Assembly (NCBI RefSeq): GCF_026391055.1
Contig: NZ_JAPLET010000029.1
Span: 124,001 to 188,000 of the forward strand
Length of the DNA: 64,000 nt
From: Spirosoma sp.
Lineage (GTDB): Bacteria; Bacteroidota; Bacteroidia; Cytophagales; Spirosomataceae
Direction of reading: 5' to 3'
The translations under genes were made by a program, and so were the position numbers. Positions within the stretch are counted from its first letter, which is position 1. Every line of letters starts with the position of its first letter. The notes beneath the pieces were generated by a model that saw nothing but the letters and a program-made list of their open reading frames with translations, did not search any database and was not told where the DNA came from. Below, one piece after another: positions 37,019 through 45,938 of the stretch.

Positions 37019-37989
37019 GACGGCGGGGTTGGCATCGGCGTGCCCTGTGTGTGAAAACTGGGGATGGTGGGTAAACCCCAGGCTTGCCCGCGTTTTCGTT
37101 CTTCCATCGTCCAGAAAACGGTTTGGTGATCGGGGTCGGTGATGAGCCGGGCGGTGGTATTGGCAATCTCGACGCGGTTGCCACCGGGCTCGTAGACGTA
37201 AAGGAAAAACGTTTGCTGAATGATGTGCTTGTGTGGGCCGGTTTCGATCTGAATACCGTTTTCAAGGCAGATGTCGGCCGCAATCAGCACCTCCTCCCGA
37301 CTGTTTACGGCGTAGGTAAGGTGGTGAAACCGTCCCCGAAGGGCTAGGTAATCAAGCGTAACGGCCAGATCGTAGGATTTCGAATTGACCATAAACCACA
37401 CGGCCCGCGGATTCATGTTCTCCAGATCATCCACAATGCTTTCGCTCATAATGCCGCCCAGCGTAGTCAGGTGAAAATCCCGGTAAGCCCGCACGTCGCT
37501 GGCAAACAGGTTGAGGTGGTCGATACGCCGGACGTTGATGCCCCGACCGGGAAACCGGCTCGCTGTGTTTTTCAGCGCCGATTGATCCTGCGGGCTGCAG
37601 CGGTACTTTTCGGTTTCGAAATAAATTTCGGTCAGGTGACCATCGGGCGAGTGAAATTCAAACGCCGGGCCGTGGCCGAGGTCGCCTTCGTTCCAGCCGA
37701 TGGCATAGGGCGTTCGCTGAATGGCTTCCACCCGGCGCTGGAGGGCCTGCGGGCTGCGGGCACGCCAGGCAAAATGACGCATACCGGCCTGTGGACTGGC
37801 CGTTAACTTCAGCGTATGGTGCTCATAGTCATCGTAAGCCCGCAGGTAAATGGAATCGCCGACGGTAGCCGTGATCGACATGCCCATGATCTCGGTAAAG
37901 AAGCGGGTGCTTTTGTCGAGTTTGGGCGTGAGGAGTTCAACGTGGCCCAGGTGAGCCAGATCCCAGGTGGTTTCGTTCATGGTCGACAC
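37015..37989 (-). CDS. VOC-superfamily extradiol ring-cleaving dioxygenase
   Basis: 324-aa type-I extradiol dioxygenase, built from two VOC domains (about 10-130 and 152-285). The iron ligands of catechol 2,3-dioxygenase are visible with correct spacing: His158 (RRIDHLNLFA), His223 (RFHHLTYAV) and Glu274 (GNRVEIAN). It cleaves a catechol-type ring next to the hydroxyls. Its operon encodes GalB-, GalC- and GalD-like enzymes, so the substrate is predicted to be a carboxylated trihydroxy- or dihydroxy-benzene such as gallate. Known gallate dioxygenases are LigAB-type, a different fold, so the substrate assignment is an inference from context. Confidence 0.87.
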   Translation of the reverse strand: MSTMNETTWDLAHLGHVELLTPKLDKSTRFFTEIMGMSITATVGDSIYLRAYDDYEHHTLKLTASPQAGMRHFAWRARSPQALQRRVEAIQRTPYAIGWNEGDLGHGPAFEFHSPDGHLTEIYFETEKYRCSPQDQSALKNTASRFPGRGINVRRIDHLNLFASDVRAYRDFHLTTLGGIMSESIVDDLENMNPRAVWFMVNSKSYDLAVTLDYLALRGRFHHLTYAVNSREEVLIAADICLENGIQIETGPHKHIIQQTFFLYVYEPGGNRVEIANTTARLITDPDHQTVFWTMEERKRGQAWGLPTIPSFHTQGTPMPTPPS

Positions 37990-37996
37990 GATGAGT

Positions 37997-38974
37997 TTAT
38001 TTCAGGTGTTTGTCCAGGAAGGTGAAAACCTTCTCCAGATTTTCCGGCGTTTCGAACTGCGGACCGCCATGCCCCGCGCCCTCGATAGGTGTGAAGGTTA
38101 CCTTGTCTTTACCCAGCACGGCAGTGAGGGCCGCCGTAAAGTTGATGGACTGCTGCGTGGGTACGAGCGGGTCGTTGGTGCCGTGCTCGATGAAGAAAGG
38201 CGGGTCGGCTTTGCTGATGTAAGTTGCGGGACTGGCGCGTTTGACCAGTTCGGGGGCCTGCGTGATGGGCTTGCCAATTAATTGAGACTCCGGCGAATTG
38301 GCTTCATTGTGGTCGGCTTTTCCCTTGCCGCTGGCTTTGAACTGCGGGTCCATCTGATCGAATTGAATCGGGCCAAACCAATCGACTACGGCCTGCACCC
38401 GGCTGCTATGACTGGCGTTGCCCAGCGACGCATCATCGAAGTCGGTCACGTCGCCCGTGGTACCGGCCAGCGCAGACAAGTTACCCCCGGCCGAGCCGCC
38501 CCAGGTAGCAATTTTATCGGCATTTAGCTTGTAGGTTTTAGCGTTGGCGCGAATCCAGCGGATGGCGGCTTTTACATCCTGAATCTGGGCCGGGTAAATA
38601 GCCTCGCCACTCAGGCGGTAGTTGATGCTGACAACGGCGTAGCCTCGTTTAAGTCCGCTGAGAGCCGCATTGACCTGAAAATCGCCTTTGTCGCCCATCT
38701 TGAAAGCTCCGCCGTGGATCGAGACAATGACCGGAAAGGGACCAGTGCCTTCGTTGGGCAGGTAGATGTCCAGCTTCTGTGCGGGCGATTTCTGGGCATA
38801 GGCTATATCCAGAAACTTGTTTTTAATCCCGTCCGTACTGGCTTTCGGCATTGGGCCACCTCGCGGCATTCCACCCGGAGGAGGGCCACCTGGCGGCATG
38901 CCTGGCGGCTGAGCAAATGTTAGGCTGCAACTCAGCAGGAGAACAGCAAAGAGGGTGCGATATGATACAGACAT
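37997..38974 (-). CDS. Secreted alpha/beta-hydrolase, BD-FAE/carboxylesterase-like
   Basis: 325-aa exported esterase from the start chosen here (MSVSYRTLFAVLLLSCSLTFAQ signal). A Pro/Gly-rich linker (PPGMPPGGPPPGGMPRGGP) precedes the alpha/beta-hydrolase domain. The oxyanion motif VSIHGGAFKMG and nucleophile elbow WGGSAGGNLSA are typical of the HSL/feruloyl-esterase-like group; His near the C-terminus in EGAGHGGPQ completes the triad. It is the first gene of the aromatic operon, 7 bp before the dioxygenase, so it may free the aromatic acid from a plant ester. Codons upstream to 39001 lack signal character. Confidence 0.85.
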   Translation of the reverse strand: MSVSYRTLFAVLLLSCSLTFAQPPGMPPGGPPPGGMPRGGPMPKASTDGIKNKFLDIAYAQKSPAQKLDIYLPNEGTGPFPVIVSIHGGAFKMGDKGDFQVNAALSGLKRGYAVVSINYRLSGEAIYPAQIQDVKAAIRWIRANAKTYKLNADKIATWGGSAGGNLSALAGTTGDVTDFDDASLGNASHSSRVQAVVDWFGPIQFDQMDPQFKASGKGKADHNEANSPESQLIGKPITQAPELVKRASPATYISKADPPFFIEHGTNDPLVPTQQSINFTAALTAVLGKDKVTFTPIEGAGHGGPQFETPENLEKVFTFLDKHLK

Positions 38975-39263
38975 GACGATGGGGGATTTGTTGTGCAACA
39001 AAGGTATTTGTCTTCCCCGGCGCCATGCCGAAACACTTCATCGTTTTCCGGAAACAAATCGAACATACAGGCAGCTAAATCGCCGTCTTTCAAAATAAAT
39101 TCGCAGATTAGTGTTGTTTAAATACGTTGTATTTCTACCGGAATAAAGGGACATACTGGTAATGATCTAACCTTTTATAGCCTTTTTCAAAGGATGAAAG
39201 GTCCATGAACGCTACAGAAGCGGGCCCAAACGATGAAATCAACGTGGAAACAAAGTTAACCTC
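38975..39263. other. Divergent promoter of the aromatic operon and its regulator
   Basis: 289 bp between the esterase gene (leftward) and the PobR-like gene (rightward). AT-rich near 39100-39130. No distinct operator was identified by eye. Confidence 0.5.
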
Positions 39264-40148
39264 ATGATCATGCAACGCATCACCCAGTATGACGGCCTTT
39301 ATGGCCAGGCAAACACCAAACCCGATGCGGAGTACTTGTATTCCGAATTGCTGGAGACGCGTAGTCAAAGCTTCGACTGGGTTATTCAGCCGCATATCCA
39401 TGCCCGGTTGTTTCAGGTTTTCTTTATTGAAACCGGGCAGTTCAACTTTCAGGAAGCCAGCCGTGAGCGTCAACTCACCGGCCCCTGCCTGTTACTGATT
39501 CCCCCCACGGCTCTTCATGGTTTCGTATACAATGCCGATGTGAGAGGACGTATTCTGACCCTGTCCGATGCGCTGATCGATGCGCTGTTTCCCGGTGGTT
39601 CGCCCGTTACGGCCATGCTGGGCAGTCTACAATGCCTCTCAACCGTTTGGGAAACTTACTCGGCCAGCCGGGTTAGCGAATTGATCAAGGCGATTGACGA
39701 CGAATTATTCGATGATCAGCCCGAAAAACGGCTCATGCTACAGAGTTGTCTGCAACAGTTTTTTCTGGTTGTTTATCGCCTGTGGCAGCAAAGCGAACAA
39801 ACCGGTTCCGGAACAAACAACCTGTCACTTCAGTATTTTCGAAAGTTTCAGCAGCGCGTGCGGCAGGCGGGCACGACGCACACCATTGCCCAACTGGCCG
39901 ACGATCTGGCCATTACACCGGTCCACCTGAACCGAATTTGCCAGTCCGTTTCGGGTAAATCGGCCAGCCAGCTGGTGCAGGCGCATATTCTCGACGAAGC
40001 CCGCAAATATCTGACTTACACAACCTATTCCGTTTCGGAGATCGCCTACCTGCTCAACTTCGAATACCCCAACTACTTCGCCCGGTTTTTCAGGAAAAAT
40101 ACCGGTCTGTCGCCGTCAGAATTTCGCGAGGGTCAAATCAAGGTGTAA
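39264..40148 (+). CDS. PobR-like AraC family transcriptional regulator
   Basis: 294-aa AraC regulator. The N-terminal cupin (about 30-115) contains VIQPHIHARLFQVFFIETG, a pattern seen in PobR-type regulators of p-hydroxybenzoate and related aromatic acids. The C-terminal HTH domain (about 195-290) has TIAQLADDLAITPVHLNRIC and the second helix ISEIAYLLNFEYPNYFARFF-like segment. It is divergent from the aromatic operon and most likely its activator, responding to the aromatic acid. Start could also be the Met two codons later. Confidence 0.88.
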   Translation: MIMQRITQYDGLYGQANTKPDAEYLYSELLETRSQSFDWVIQPHIHARLFQVFFIETGQFNFQEASRERQLTGPCLLLIPPTALHGFVYNADVRGRILTLSDALIDALFPGGSPVTAMLGSLQCLSTVWETYSASRVSELIKAIDDELFDDQPEKRLMLQSCLQQFFLVVYRLWQQSEQTGSGTNNLSLQYFRKFQQRVRQAGTTHTIAQLADDLAITPVHLNRICQSVSGKSASQLVQAHILDEARKYLTYTTYSVSEIAYLLNFEYPNYFARFFRKNTGLSPSEFREGQIKV

Positions 40149-40247
40149 AACGCATCATCCGCCCTTTTGGCTACAACGTTCGGCTATCTGACTACAGCTG
40201 CTGGGAGCAAAACCCTGACCTTTGTACCAGCAAAAAAACAGATAACT

Positions 40248-41147
40248 ATGAATCTTGTATTGACGGGATCGCTGGGAAACATCGGCGAACCACTCACCCG
40301 GCAACTGGTGCAAAAAGGACATACCGTAACGGTCATCAGCAGCAATCCGGAACGGCAGCAGGCAATTGAAACGCTGGGGGCGAAAGCGGCCATTGGCACC
40401 ATACTGGACATCGACTTCCTGACCGATACCTTCAGCGGGGCGGATGTGGTGTTTCTGATGGAAGCCATGGCGCCCAGCAGCCTTTTTGATCCAACTCTGG
40501 ACATCATCAAGGCCTACTCCGATATGGCCGAACGTTACAAACAAGCCGTAGAACGGTCAGGCGTCAGGAAGGTGATTCACCTGAGCAGTATCGGCGCGCA
40601 TACCACCGAAGGCAATGGCGTGTTAGCGATGCATTACTATGCCGAGCAGATCCTGAACCAGCTACCGGACGATGTGTCGATCAAGTTCATGCGCCCGGTG
40701 GGCTTCTTCAGTAACCTGTACCGGTCTGTGCGGACGATCAAAATGCAGGGCGTGATCATCTCGAATTATGGTGGCGATGCGAAGGAGCCGTGGGTGTCGC
40801 CAATCGACATTGCGACTGCCGTGGCCGAAGAAATGGAAACCCCGTTTGCGGGCCGAACCATTCGGTATATGGCCAGTGATGACGTATCGCCCAACGAGAT
40901 TGCTCAAGCCCTTGGCGAAGCCATCGGTAAGCCCGATTTGCAATGGGTCGCCATACCGGACGATGAACTGCTGAATGGTATGACCTCAATGGGTATGAAC
41001 CCGCAAATCGCGAAAGGTTTTGTGGAGATGCAGGCCGCCCAGGGAACGGGGGCTTTGTACGAAGATTATTATAAATATCAGCCAACATTGGGAAAGACAA
41101 AGCTGCACCACTTTGCCCAGGACTTTGTTAAGGCCTTTAACCAATAA
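40248..41147 (+). CDS. NmrA-like NAD(P)-binding protein
   Basis: 299-aa atypical short-chain dehydrogenase of the NmrA/isoflavone-reductase-like group. The dinucleotide motif is right at the start (MNLVLTGSLGNIGEPL), so the ATG at 40248 is preferred over the open upstream codons to 40167. Later features: VVFLMEAMAPS, HLSSIGAHTTEGNG, IKFMRPVGFFSNLY and WVSPIDIA, all usual for this group. Such proteins act as redox sensors or NAD(P)H-dependent reductases. The next gene, an AraC regulator, starts 16 bp after its stop, so they are co-transcribed. Confidence 0.85.
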   Translation: MNLVLTGSLGNIGEPLTRQLVQKGHTVTVISSNPERQQAIETLGAKAAIGTILDIDFLTDTFSGADVVFLMEAMAPSSLFDPTLDIIKAYSDMAERYKQAVERSGVRKVIHLSSIGAHTTEGNGVLAMHYYAEQILNQLPDDVSIKFMRPVGFFSNLYRSVRTIKMQGVIISNYGGDAKEPWVSPIDIATAVAEEMETPFAGRTIRYMASDDVSPNEIAQALGEAIGKPDLQWVAIPDDELLNGMTSMGMNPQIAKGFVEMQAAQGTGALYEDYYKYQPTLGKTKLHHFAQDFVKAFNQ

Positions 41148-41163
41148 ACACAACGTTCCGGCT

Positions 41164-42084
41164 ATGGCAGGCAGTCAAACAAAACGGGTAAAATCCATCA
41201 GCGAGTTTCATTCTTTTAAAGGCTTGCCACAGCCCGAACACCCGTTAATCAGCGTGATCGACTATAGTGACATTGCTTGTGTTCCGGAAAATCATGCGAG
41301 CAACTATGTCTTTGATTTTTACAACATTGCGGTAAAACGGGGCGTCACCGGCAAGCTCAAATACGGCCAGCAGGCCTATGATTTCAATAATGGTGTTATG
41401 TTCTTTGTATCGCCCGACCAGGTTTTTGGTATTGAACCGAACCCCGATGCCACTGTTGAGCGCAGCGGCTGGATGCTATTGATTCACCCCGACTTTTTCT
41501 GGAACACATCGCTGGCCCAGACGATTAAGCAGCATGAGTTTTTCGGCTATTCAGTAAACGAAGCTTTGTTTTTATCGGACAGGGAAGAAGCAACCATCAA
41601 CGGAATCCTGCAAAACATTCGGCAGGAGTGTAGTGCCAATATCGACAAGTTTAGTCAGGGCATAATCGTTTCGCATATCGAAGCGTTGCTGAATTATTCG
41701 GAGCGGTTTTATCATCGCCAGTTCATTACCCGCAACATAGCAAACCACAAGATCCTGGATCGGCTGGAGAAGTTGCTTGCCAGCTATTTCAATAGTGACG
41801 ACCTAATTATAAAGGGCTTGCCGACCGTTACCTATGTGGCCGATGCGCTGAACATCTCTCCCAAATACCTGAGCAGTTTGTTGAAAAACCTGACCGGACA
41901 GAATACCCAGCAGCATATCCACAACAAGCTGATTGAAAAAGCTAAAGAACGATTGTCGACCACGCCTTTATCCGTCAGCGAAATCGCGTATACACTCGGC
42001 TTTGAGCACTCTCAATCCTTCAGTAAACTATTCAAATCAAAGACCAACTTATCACCTTTAGAATTTAGAGGCTCGTTTGCCTGA
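41164..42084 (+). CDS. AraC family transcriptional regulator
   Basis: 306-aa regulator from the start chosen here (MAGSQTKRVKSISEFHSF); codons upstream to 41020 overlap the NmrA gene. The N-terminal sensing domain has MFFVSPDQVFGIEPN; the C-terminal HTH (about 210-305) has TVTYVADALNISPKYLSSLL and SVSEIAYTLGFEHSQSFSKLF with the final SPLEFR. This group of AraC proteins is common in Bacteroidota next to NAD(P)-binding oxidoreductases. It may control the NmrA gene upstream and the carboxylesterase downstream. Confidence 0.88.
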   Translation: MAGSQTKRVKSISEFHSFKGLPQPEHPLISVIDYSDIACVPENHASNYVFDFYNIAVKRGVTGKLKYGQQAYDFNNGVMFFVSPDQVFGIEPNPDATVERSGWMLLIHPDFFWNTSLAQTIKQHEFFGYSVNEALFLSDREEATINGILQNIRQECSANIDKFSQGIIVSHIEALLNYSERFYHRQFITRNIANHKILDRLEKLLASYFNSDDLIIKGLPTVTYVADALNISPKYLSSLLKNLTGQNTQQHIHNKLIEKAKERLSTTPLSVSEIAYTLGFEHSQSFSKLFKSKTNLSPLEFRGSFA

Positions 42085-42254
42085 GTGCTGGCCAAATGGA
42101 CTGACTTCCAGATTACACAGCGGTTGCCTGCCAATCGTGGCCCACTGATAGTCAGTTATAAATCTATTTGTTAGGAGTAGTAAAAACGCCCCATTATGTC
42201 TCTTTTACGTAAAGTTATATATGGAGTTCTCCTTTACCTTTTAACGGATAGATA

Positions 42255-43913
42255 ATGAAACCGTCAAGACGAAATTTCTTACAGTCGCTGGGCGTTGGCG
42301 TAGCCAGCCTGGGTGTGGCTGAACAATCCATTGCGGCTGGGGCAAAACCACCGAAAGCCGCTAAGCCAGTCGGCGACGAGCAGATTTTGTTCGTGGGCGA
42401 CAATATAGCTATTGCCAAAACGGAATATGGCAAGGTAAGAGGGTTTATCCTGCGGGGAATTCACCAGTTTTTGGGTGTACCCTACGGAGCCGATACCTCG
42501 GGCAAAAATCGCTTTATGCCTCCGCAAAAGCCAACCGCTTGGACCGACATTCGGCCTGCCCTGTGGTGGGGAAACTCCGCCCCTCAGATCATGGAGAAAC
42601 GGTACGCCAATCCCTATGCCTCGTTTGTCGACCACTGGAACTACGACGACGTGTCGGAAGACTGTCTGAAACTGAACGTCTGGACCCCGGCGCTGGACAC
42701 GCAGAAACGGCCGGTTATCGTCTGGCTGCACGGGGGCGGATTCGTTAACGGAAATGCGGTTGAGCAGGACGGCTACCATGGCGAAAATATTTCCCGGTTC
42801 GGGAATGTCGTGTTCTGCTCCATCAACCACCGGCTCGGCGCGTTGGGCTATACCCATCTGAAAGCGGCCGGTGGCCATCCGGCATCGGGTAACGTGGGTA
42901 ATCTGGACATGGTGGCGGCTCTCGAATGGGTCAAAAACAACATTGCCAATTTTGGCGGAGACCCGAACAACGTGACCATCATCGGTCAGTCGGGGGGAGG
43001 GGCTAAAGTAACGACCCTAATGAACATGCCGTCGGCCAAAGGATTGTTTCACAAAGCGGTGGCTTTGAGCGGCAGTTCGCTGGCTGGAACCAATAAAGAA
43101 TATGCCGAGAAACTAGGGTTGAAAGTGATGGAAGAGGCCGGTTTGAAACCCGGTGAAATTGATAAACTTCAGCAGATTCCCTGGCGTGAATACATCGACA
43201 TTGCCAATCGGGCCACCGAGAAAATGTCCGACGAAGCTAAAAAGATGGGTTTACAGCGCGGTGGCTATTCGCCCGTAGGCGACGGCGCGACCCTGAACGA
43301 CGGCAAGTTTTTCTCGGACCCCAACCATTTTTCAGCTACTATTCCGCTGATAATCTGTTCGACTTTCCATGAGCAGAACCCCGATCGGACCGATGCTTCT
43401 CTGGAAAATATTTCGCTGGCCGACGTAAAAGAAAAGATCAAACCCCGCTTTGGCGACAAAACCGGCGACATCGTGGATGCTTACGCCCGCAATTTCCCGA
43501 AAGCGCGTCCTATTGAGATCTGGGCGTTGATTGTGTCGAACCGCAAGAACGTCGTGGCTACTGCCGATGCGAAAGTATCTCAGCAGAAAGCGCCCGTTTA
43601 TGTAGCCTGGTTTGGCTGGCAGCCCCCGCTCTTCGACGGTCGGATGCGGGCGTTCCACTGTGACGACATCTGTTTCTGGTTCTATAATACCGACCTGATG
43701 CTGACCCATACGGGTGGCGGCAAACGGCCCCGTGCCCTGTCAGAGAAGATGGCCGGTTCCTTCCTCAATTTCGTCAAGACCGGCAACCCCAACGGGGGCG
43801 GCTTACCCAACTGGAAGCCGTACACGACGCAAAACGGCGAAACAATGATTCTGGACGACACCTCGGCCCTCGCCAACGACCCCGACCGCGAGGCCCGGAA
43901 GACATTGGCCTAA
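42255..43913 (+). CDS. Type-B carboxylesterase with Tat-like signal
   Basis: 552-aa carboxylesterase/lipase family hydrolase. The N-terminus has a twin-arginine motif (KPSRRNFLQSLGVGVASLG). Signatures: EDCLKLNVW, the oxyanion motif WLHGGGFVNG, nucleophile elbow GQSGGGAK, and the His region FHCDDICFWF. Length and order match the type-B family (cholinesterase/para-nitrobenzyl-esterase group). It probably hydrolyses esters in the periplasm. Its nearness to the aromatic operon may reflect release of aromatic acids, but substrate is unknown. Confidence 0.9.
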   Translation: MKPSRRNFLQSLGVGVASLGVAEQSIAAGAKPPKAAKPVGDEQILFVGDNIAIAKTEYGKVRGFILRGIHQFLGVPYGADTSGKNRFMPPQKPTAWTDIRPALWWGNSAPQIMEKRYANPYASFVDHWNYDDVSEDCLKLNVWTPALDTQKRPVIVWLHGGGFVNGNAVEQDGYHGENISRFGNVVFCSINHRLGALGYTHLKAAGGHPASGNVGNLDMVAALEWVKNNIANFGGDPNNVTIIGQSGGGAKVTTLMNMPSAKGLFHKAVALSGSSLAGTNKEYAEKLGLKVMEEAGLKPGEIDKLQQIPWREYIDIANRATEKMSDEAKKMGLQRGGYSPVGDGATLNDGKFFSDPNHFSATIPLIICSTFHEQNPDRTDASLENISLADVKEKIKPRFGDKTGDIVDAYARNFPKARPIEIWALIVSNRKNVVATADAKVSQQKAPVYVAWFGWQPPLFDGRMRAFHCDDICFWFYNTDLMLTHTGGGKRPRALSEKMAGSFLNFVKTGNPNGGGLPNWKPYTTQNGETMILDDTSALANDPDREARKTLA

Positions 43914-44418
43914 GAATTTAAGTAGCTATTTACGCCAGTGCGTAAATAGGTTAGGACTGAAATAGACAGCCCTTGTAAACCTCCTGCCTGGAAGGTTCAC
44001 AAGGGCTGTTTGGCTGTTCCCGATCTCCAATCAGGGTTGGGAATTATAGGCTTCGTATAGTATTTAATGAATGTAACAATTCAGTTAACTAGTTTTTGTA
44101 AACACAAATTACTATTATTGCTACTTAAGCGTATTTCTGTCCGTTGTAAGGGTTGTAGGCGTCTGGAAACTAGTTGATTGGCCTTCTTCGGTGTTGCGCA
44201 TTATAGTATGTTGGGCAAATCGAAGAGTTATGAAAAAGTGTGTGCCGTCTTCGGTCGATAGGCTATGCATCTCGTTAGCACGCTTTTGGCTCGGCGGCTT
44301 TGGTTGGCAAGTCAATCGGCCCATTAGGCAGGTTTAGGTTTGTTGGGTTGCCCTCTGGCGACAGATAAATATTGCATATTAATTTACGTATCGATAAAAG
44401 CTCCCAACCTTTAAGTGC
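43914..44418. other. 505-bp interval: two hairpins, no gene
   Basis: Holds a 10-bp hairpin (43926-43949) and the terminator at 43966-44009. A 67-aa minus-strand frame at 44121-44324 shows no recognisable features. Composition becomes AT-rich toward the island to the right. Confidence 0.5.
43966..44009 (+). terminator. Hairpin terminator after the carboxylesterase
   Basis: 17-bp stem 43966-43982 with 43993-44009, perfect, 10-nt loop. Only a weak T-rich tail follows. Confidence 0.65.
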
Positions 44419-45171
44419 GTGTCAGATAAAATGAAGAAAGAAATACCCTTAAAAATGTGGCACACTTTTCAACCAGTACTTGAAAAGTTAGAAGGAGTGG
44501 CCAAGCAGATCAAGTCCTCTCAATATGCCATTTACTTAAAAGATACAGACCTGCAATCAGACTTCTTTTTTACATGTAATTCTACTGACTATGCCGATAA
44601 AGTGTCTGTGGGAGTAAAGCCCGGTTGGGATCATTCTATCCAAATACATAAAGTGGATCAGACCTATGCCGACGCCAGGAAGACGCTTGAGAACTGGTTA
44701 AACATTTTAAAATAATATAATAGCTACAAAACGATTTAGGATGAACCCGACGATCCTATTACCATTCGCTATCAAACCGAGTTTTATGACGGTTTTGTAA
44801 TAATAAGCGAAGAGGCTAAAGGGACTCCGTTTGGCTTTGAAGAACAACTGAAGTTTGATCGTTATCTAGCTGTAGTAGCAAATATTCTGGAAGCAGAAAA
44901 AGAAAAAGTAGCAGGCGATGAGGAGAAGACTGCTGAGTTGGAGGAGTTACAAAGGGATTGTCAATCTCTTAAAGAAATCTTGACTGACCTAAGTCAAGAT
45001 GAGACATTTAAACGACTGGCCAGACTATGGGCTAAAGCGCGTAAATATGGCATGTCAATAATCAAGCCTATTGTCAAGGCATTTGTTGATGAAACACCAA
45101 AATGGATTGCTAAGGAAACGTTAGGTGAAGTTGGAGGACTCCTATCTAGCATAAGTGATCTGCTTACATGA
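44419..45171 (+). pseudogene. Accessory gene split by two in-frame stops
   Basis: A first part (GTG at 44419 or ATG at 44431, to TAA at 44713-44715, 98 codons) is followed in the same frame by seven codons, a TAG at 44737-44739, then 143 open codons to 45171. The join reads NILK-stop-YNSYKTI-stop-DEPDDPITIRYQTEF, as smooth as one continuous charged helical protein of about 250 aa. The second part has no good start codon until TTG at 44938. So one gene with two nonsense changes is more likely than two genes. C-terminus is helical (FVDETPKWIAKETLGEVGG). No family is recognised. The first part could still make a 98-aa protein. Confidence 0.6.
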
Positions 45172-45286
45172 GAGGAATTGGATATTTCCGAGTCTTAGCC
45201 ATGGCTTACTGTACACAACTAACAGATCCTTGGGCTACTTACAGTGGGGATATTTATGGTGGTAAATGTCTGTAATTCGTTAAAAA

Positions 45287-45778
45287 ATGGATGAACTAAT
45301 AACTTTTTTTGAGGCACGTGCTTTGTACGTTAGAAATGAAAGTAATAAAAATTTAGCTACTATTTACTTAGTTCTTGTGTTAGGCCTGCTCTCGCTATTA
45401 CTACCCTTACCAGAACTGATAAACAGCCAGTTAATCCCTTTAAAAGCCAATAATCAGTTACAGGTAACTGATTTGCTGAAAGTAAAAGGGTTTAATTTGG
45501 GAGTTATAGTACTTTCCAAAATCTTTATAGTTTCTATTGTTTATTTAATTGTCAAGTTTCAATTAAATAACCATTACTATAATAGTAATCTCATTAATTT
45601 TTATAGAGGTCTCGAAAATGCTTTACGAGTCAAACAACTTGATGGATCTTTGGATTTACAGTTACTTATTTCCCAAGTAACCCCTTCGCTTTTCTATAAA
45701 GAGAAAAAAAATGAAGACGATGGAAAAAACCTCCTTGATGCCGTAAAATCATTGAAAGAAGTAATTGTTTCGAAGTAG
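45287..45778 (+). CDS. Small two-helix membrane protein, unknown
   Basis: 163 aa. Two strong membrane helices: about 24-44 (LATIYLVLVLGLLSLLLPLP) and about 70-92 (LGVIVLSKIFIVSIVYLIVKF), with a polar loop between and a charged cytoplasmic tail. AT-rich codon use differs from the GC-richer core genes. It sits between the broken gene and an FRG-domain gene and may belong with them. No known family recognised. Confidence 0.65.
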   Translation: MDELITFFEARALYVRNESNKNLATIYLVLVLGLLSLLLPLPELINSQLIPLKANNQLQVTDLLKVKGFNLGVIVLSKIFIVSIVYLIVKFQLNNHYYNSNLINFYRGLENALRVKQLDGSLDLQLLISQVTPSLFYKEKKNEDDGKNLLDAVKSLKEVIVSK

Positions 45779-45938
45779 AAAGGCTATGGATTTCTGTTCT
45801 GCCGAGCGAGAGCCCAACTGCCCTAACACAGAATTTGGTAATAGCTTCACGTTCGGCATAAAAGTTGATTGAGTAAATTTTATAGGGTACTCTTTCGCTT
45901 TTAACGAAAACACTTTTGACAGTAACCCCCGTAACAAA

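Noticed and set aside
44121..44324. 67-codon minus-strand frame before the accessory cassette
   Set aside because: No recognisable motif, no terminator or start signal, and atypical residue content; probably chance.
44419..45171. Stop-codon read-through or selenocysteine/pyrrolysine recoding
   Set aside because: Two different stops 21 bp apart, no recoding structure seen; nonsense mutation is simpler.
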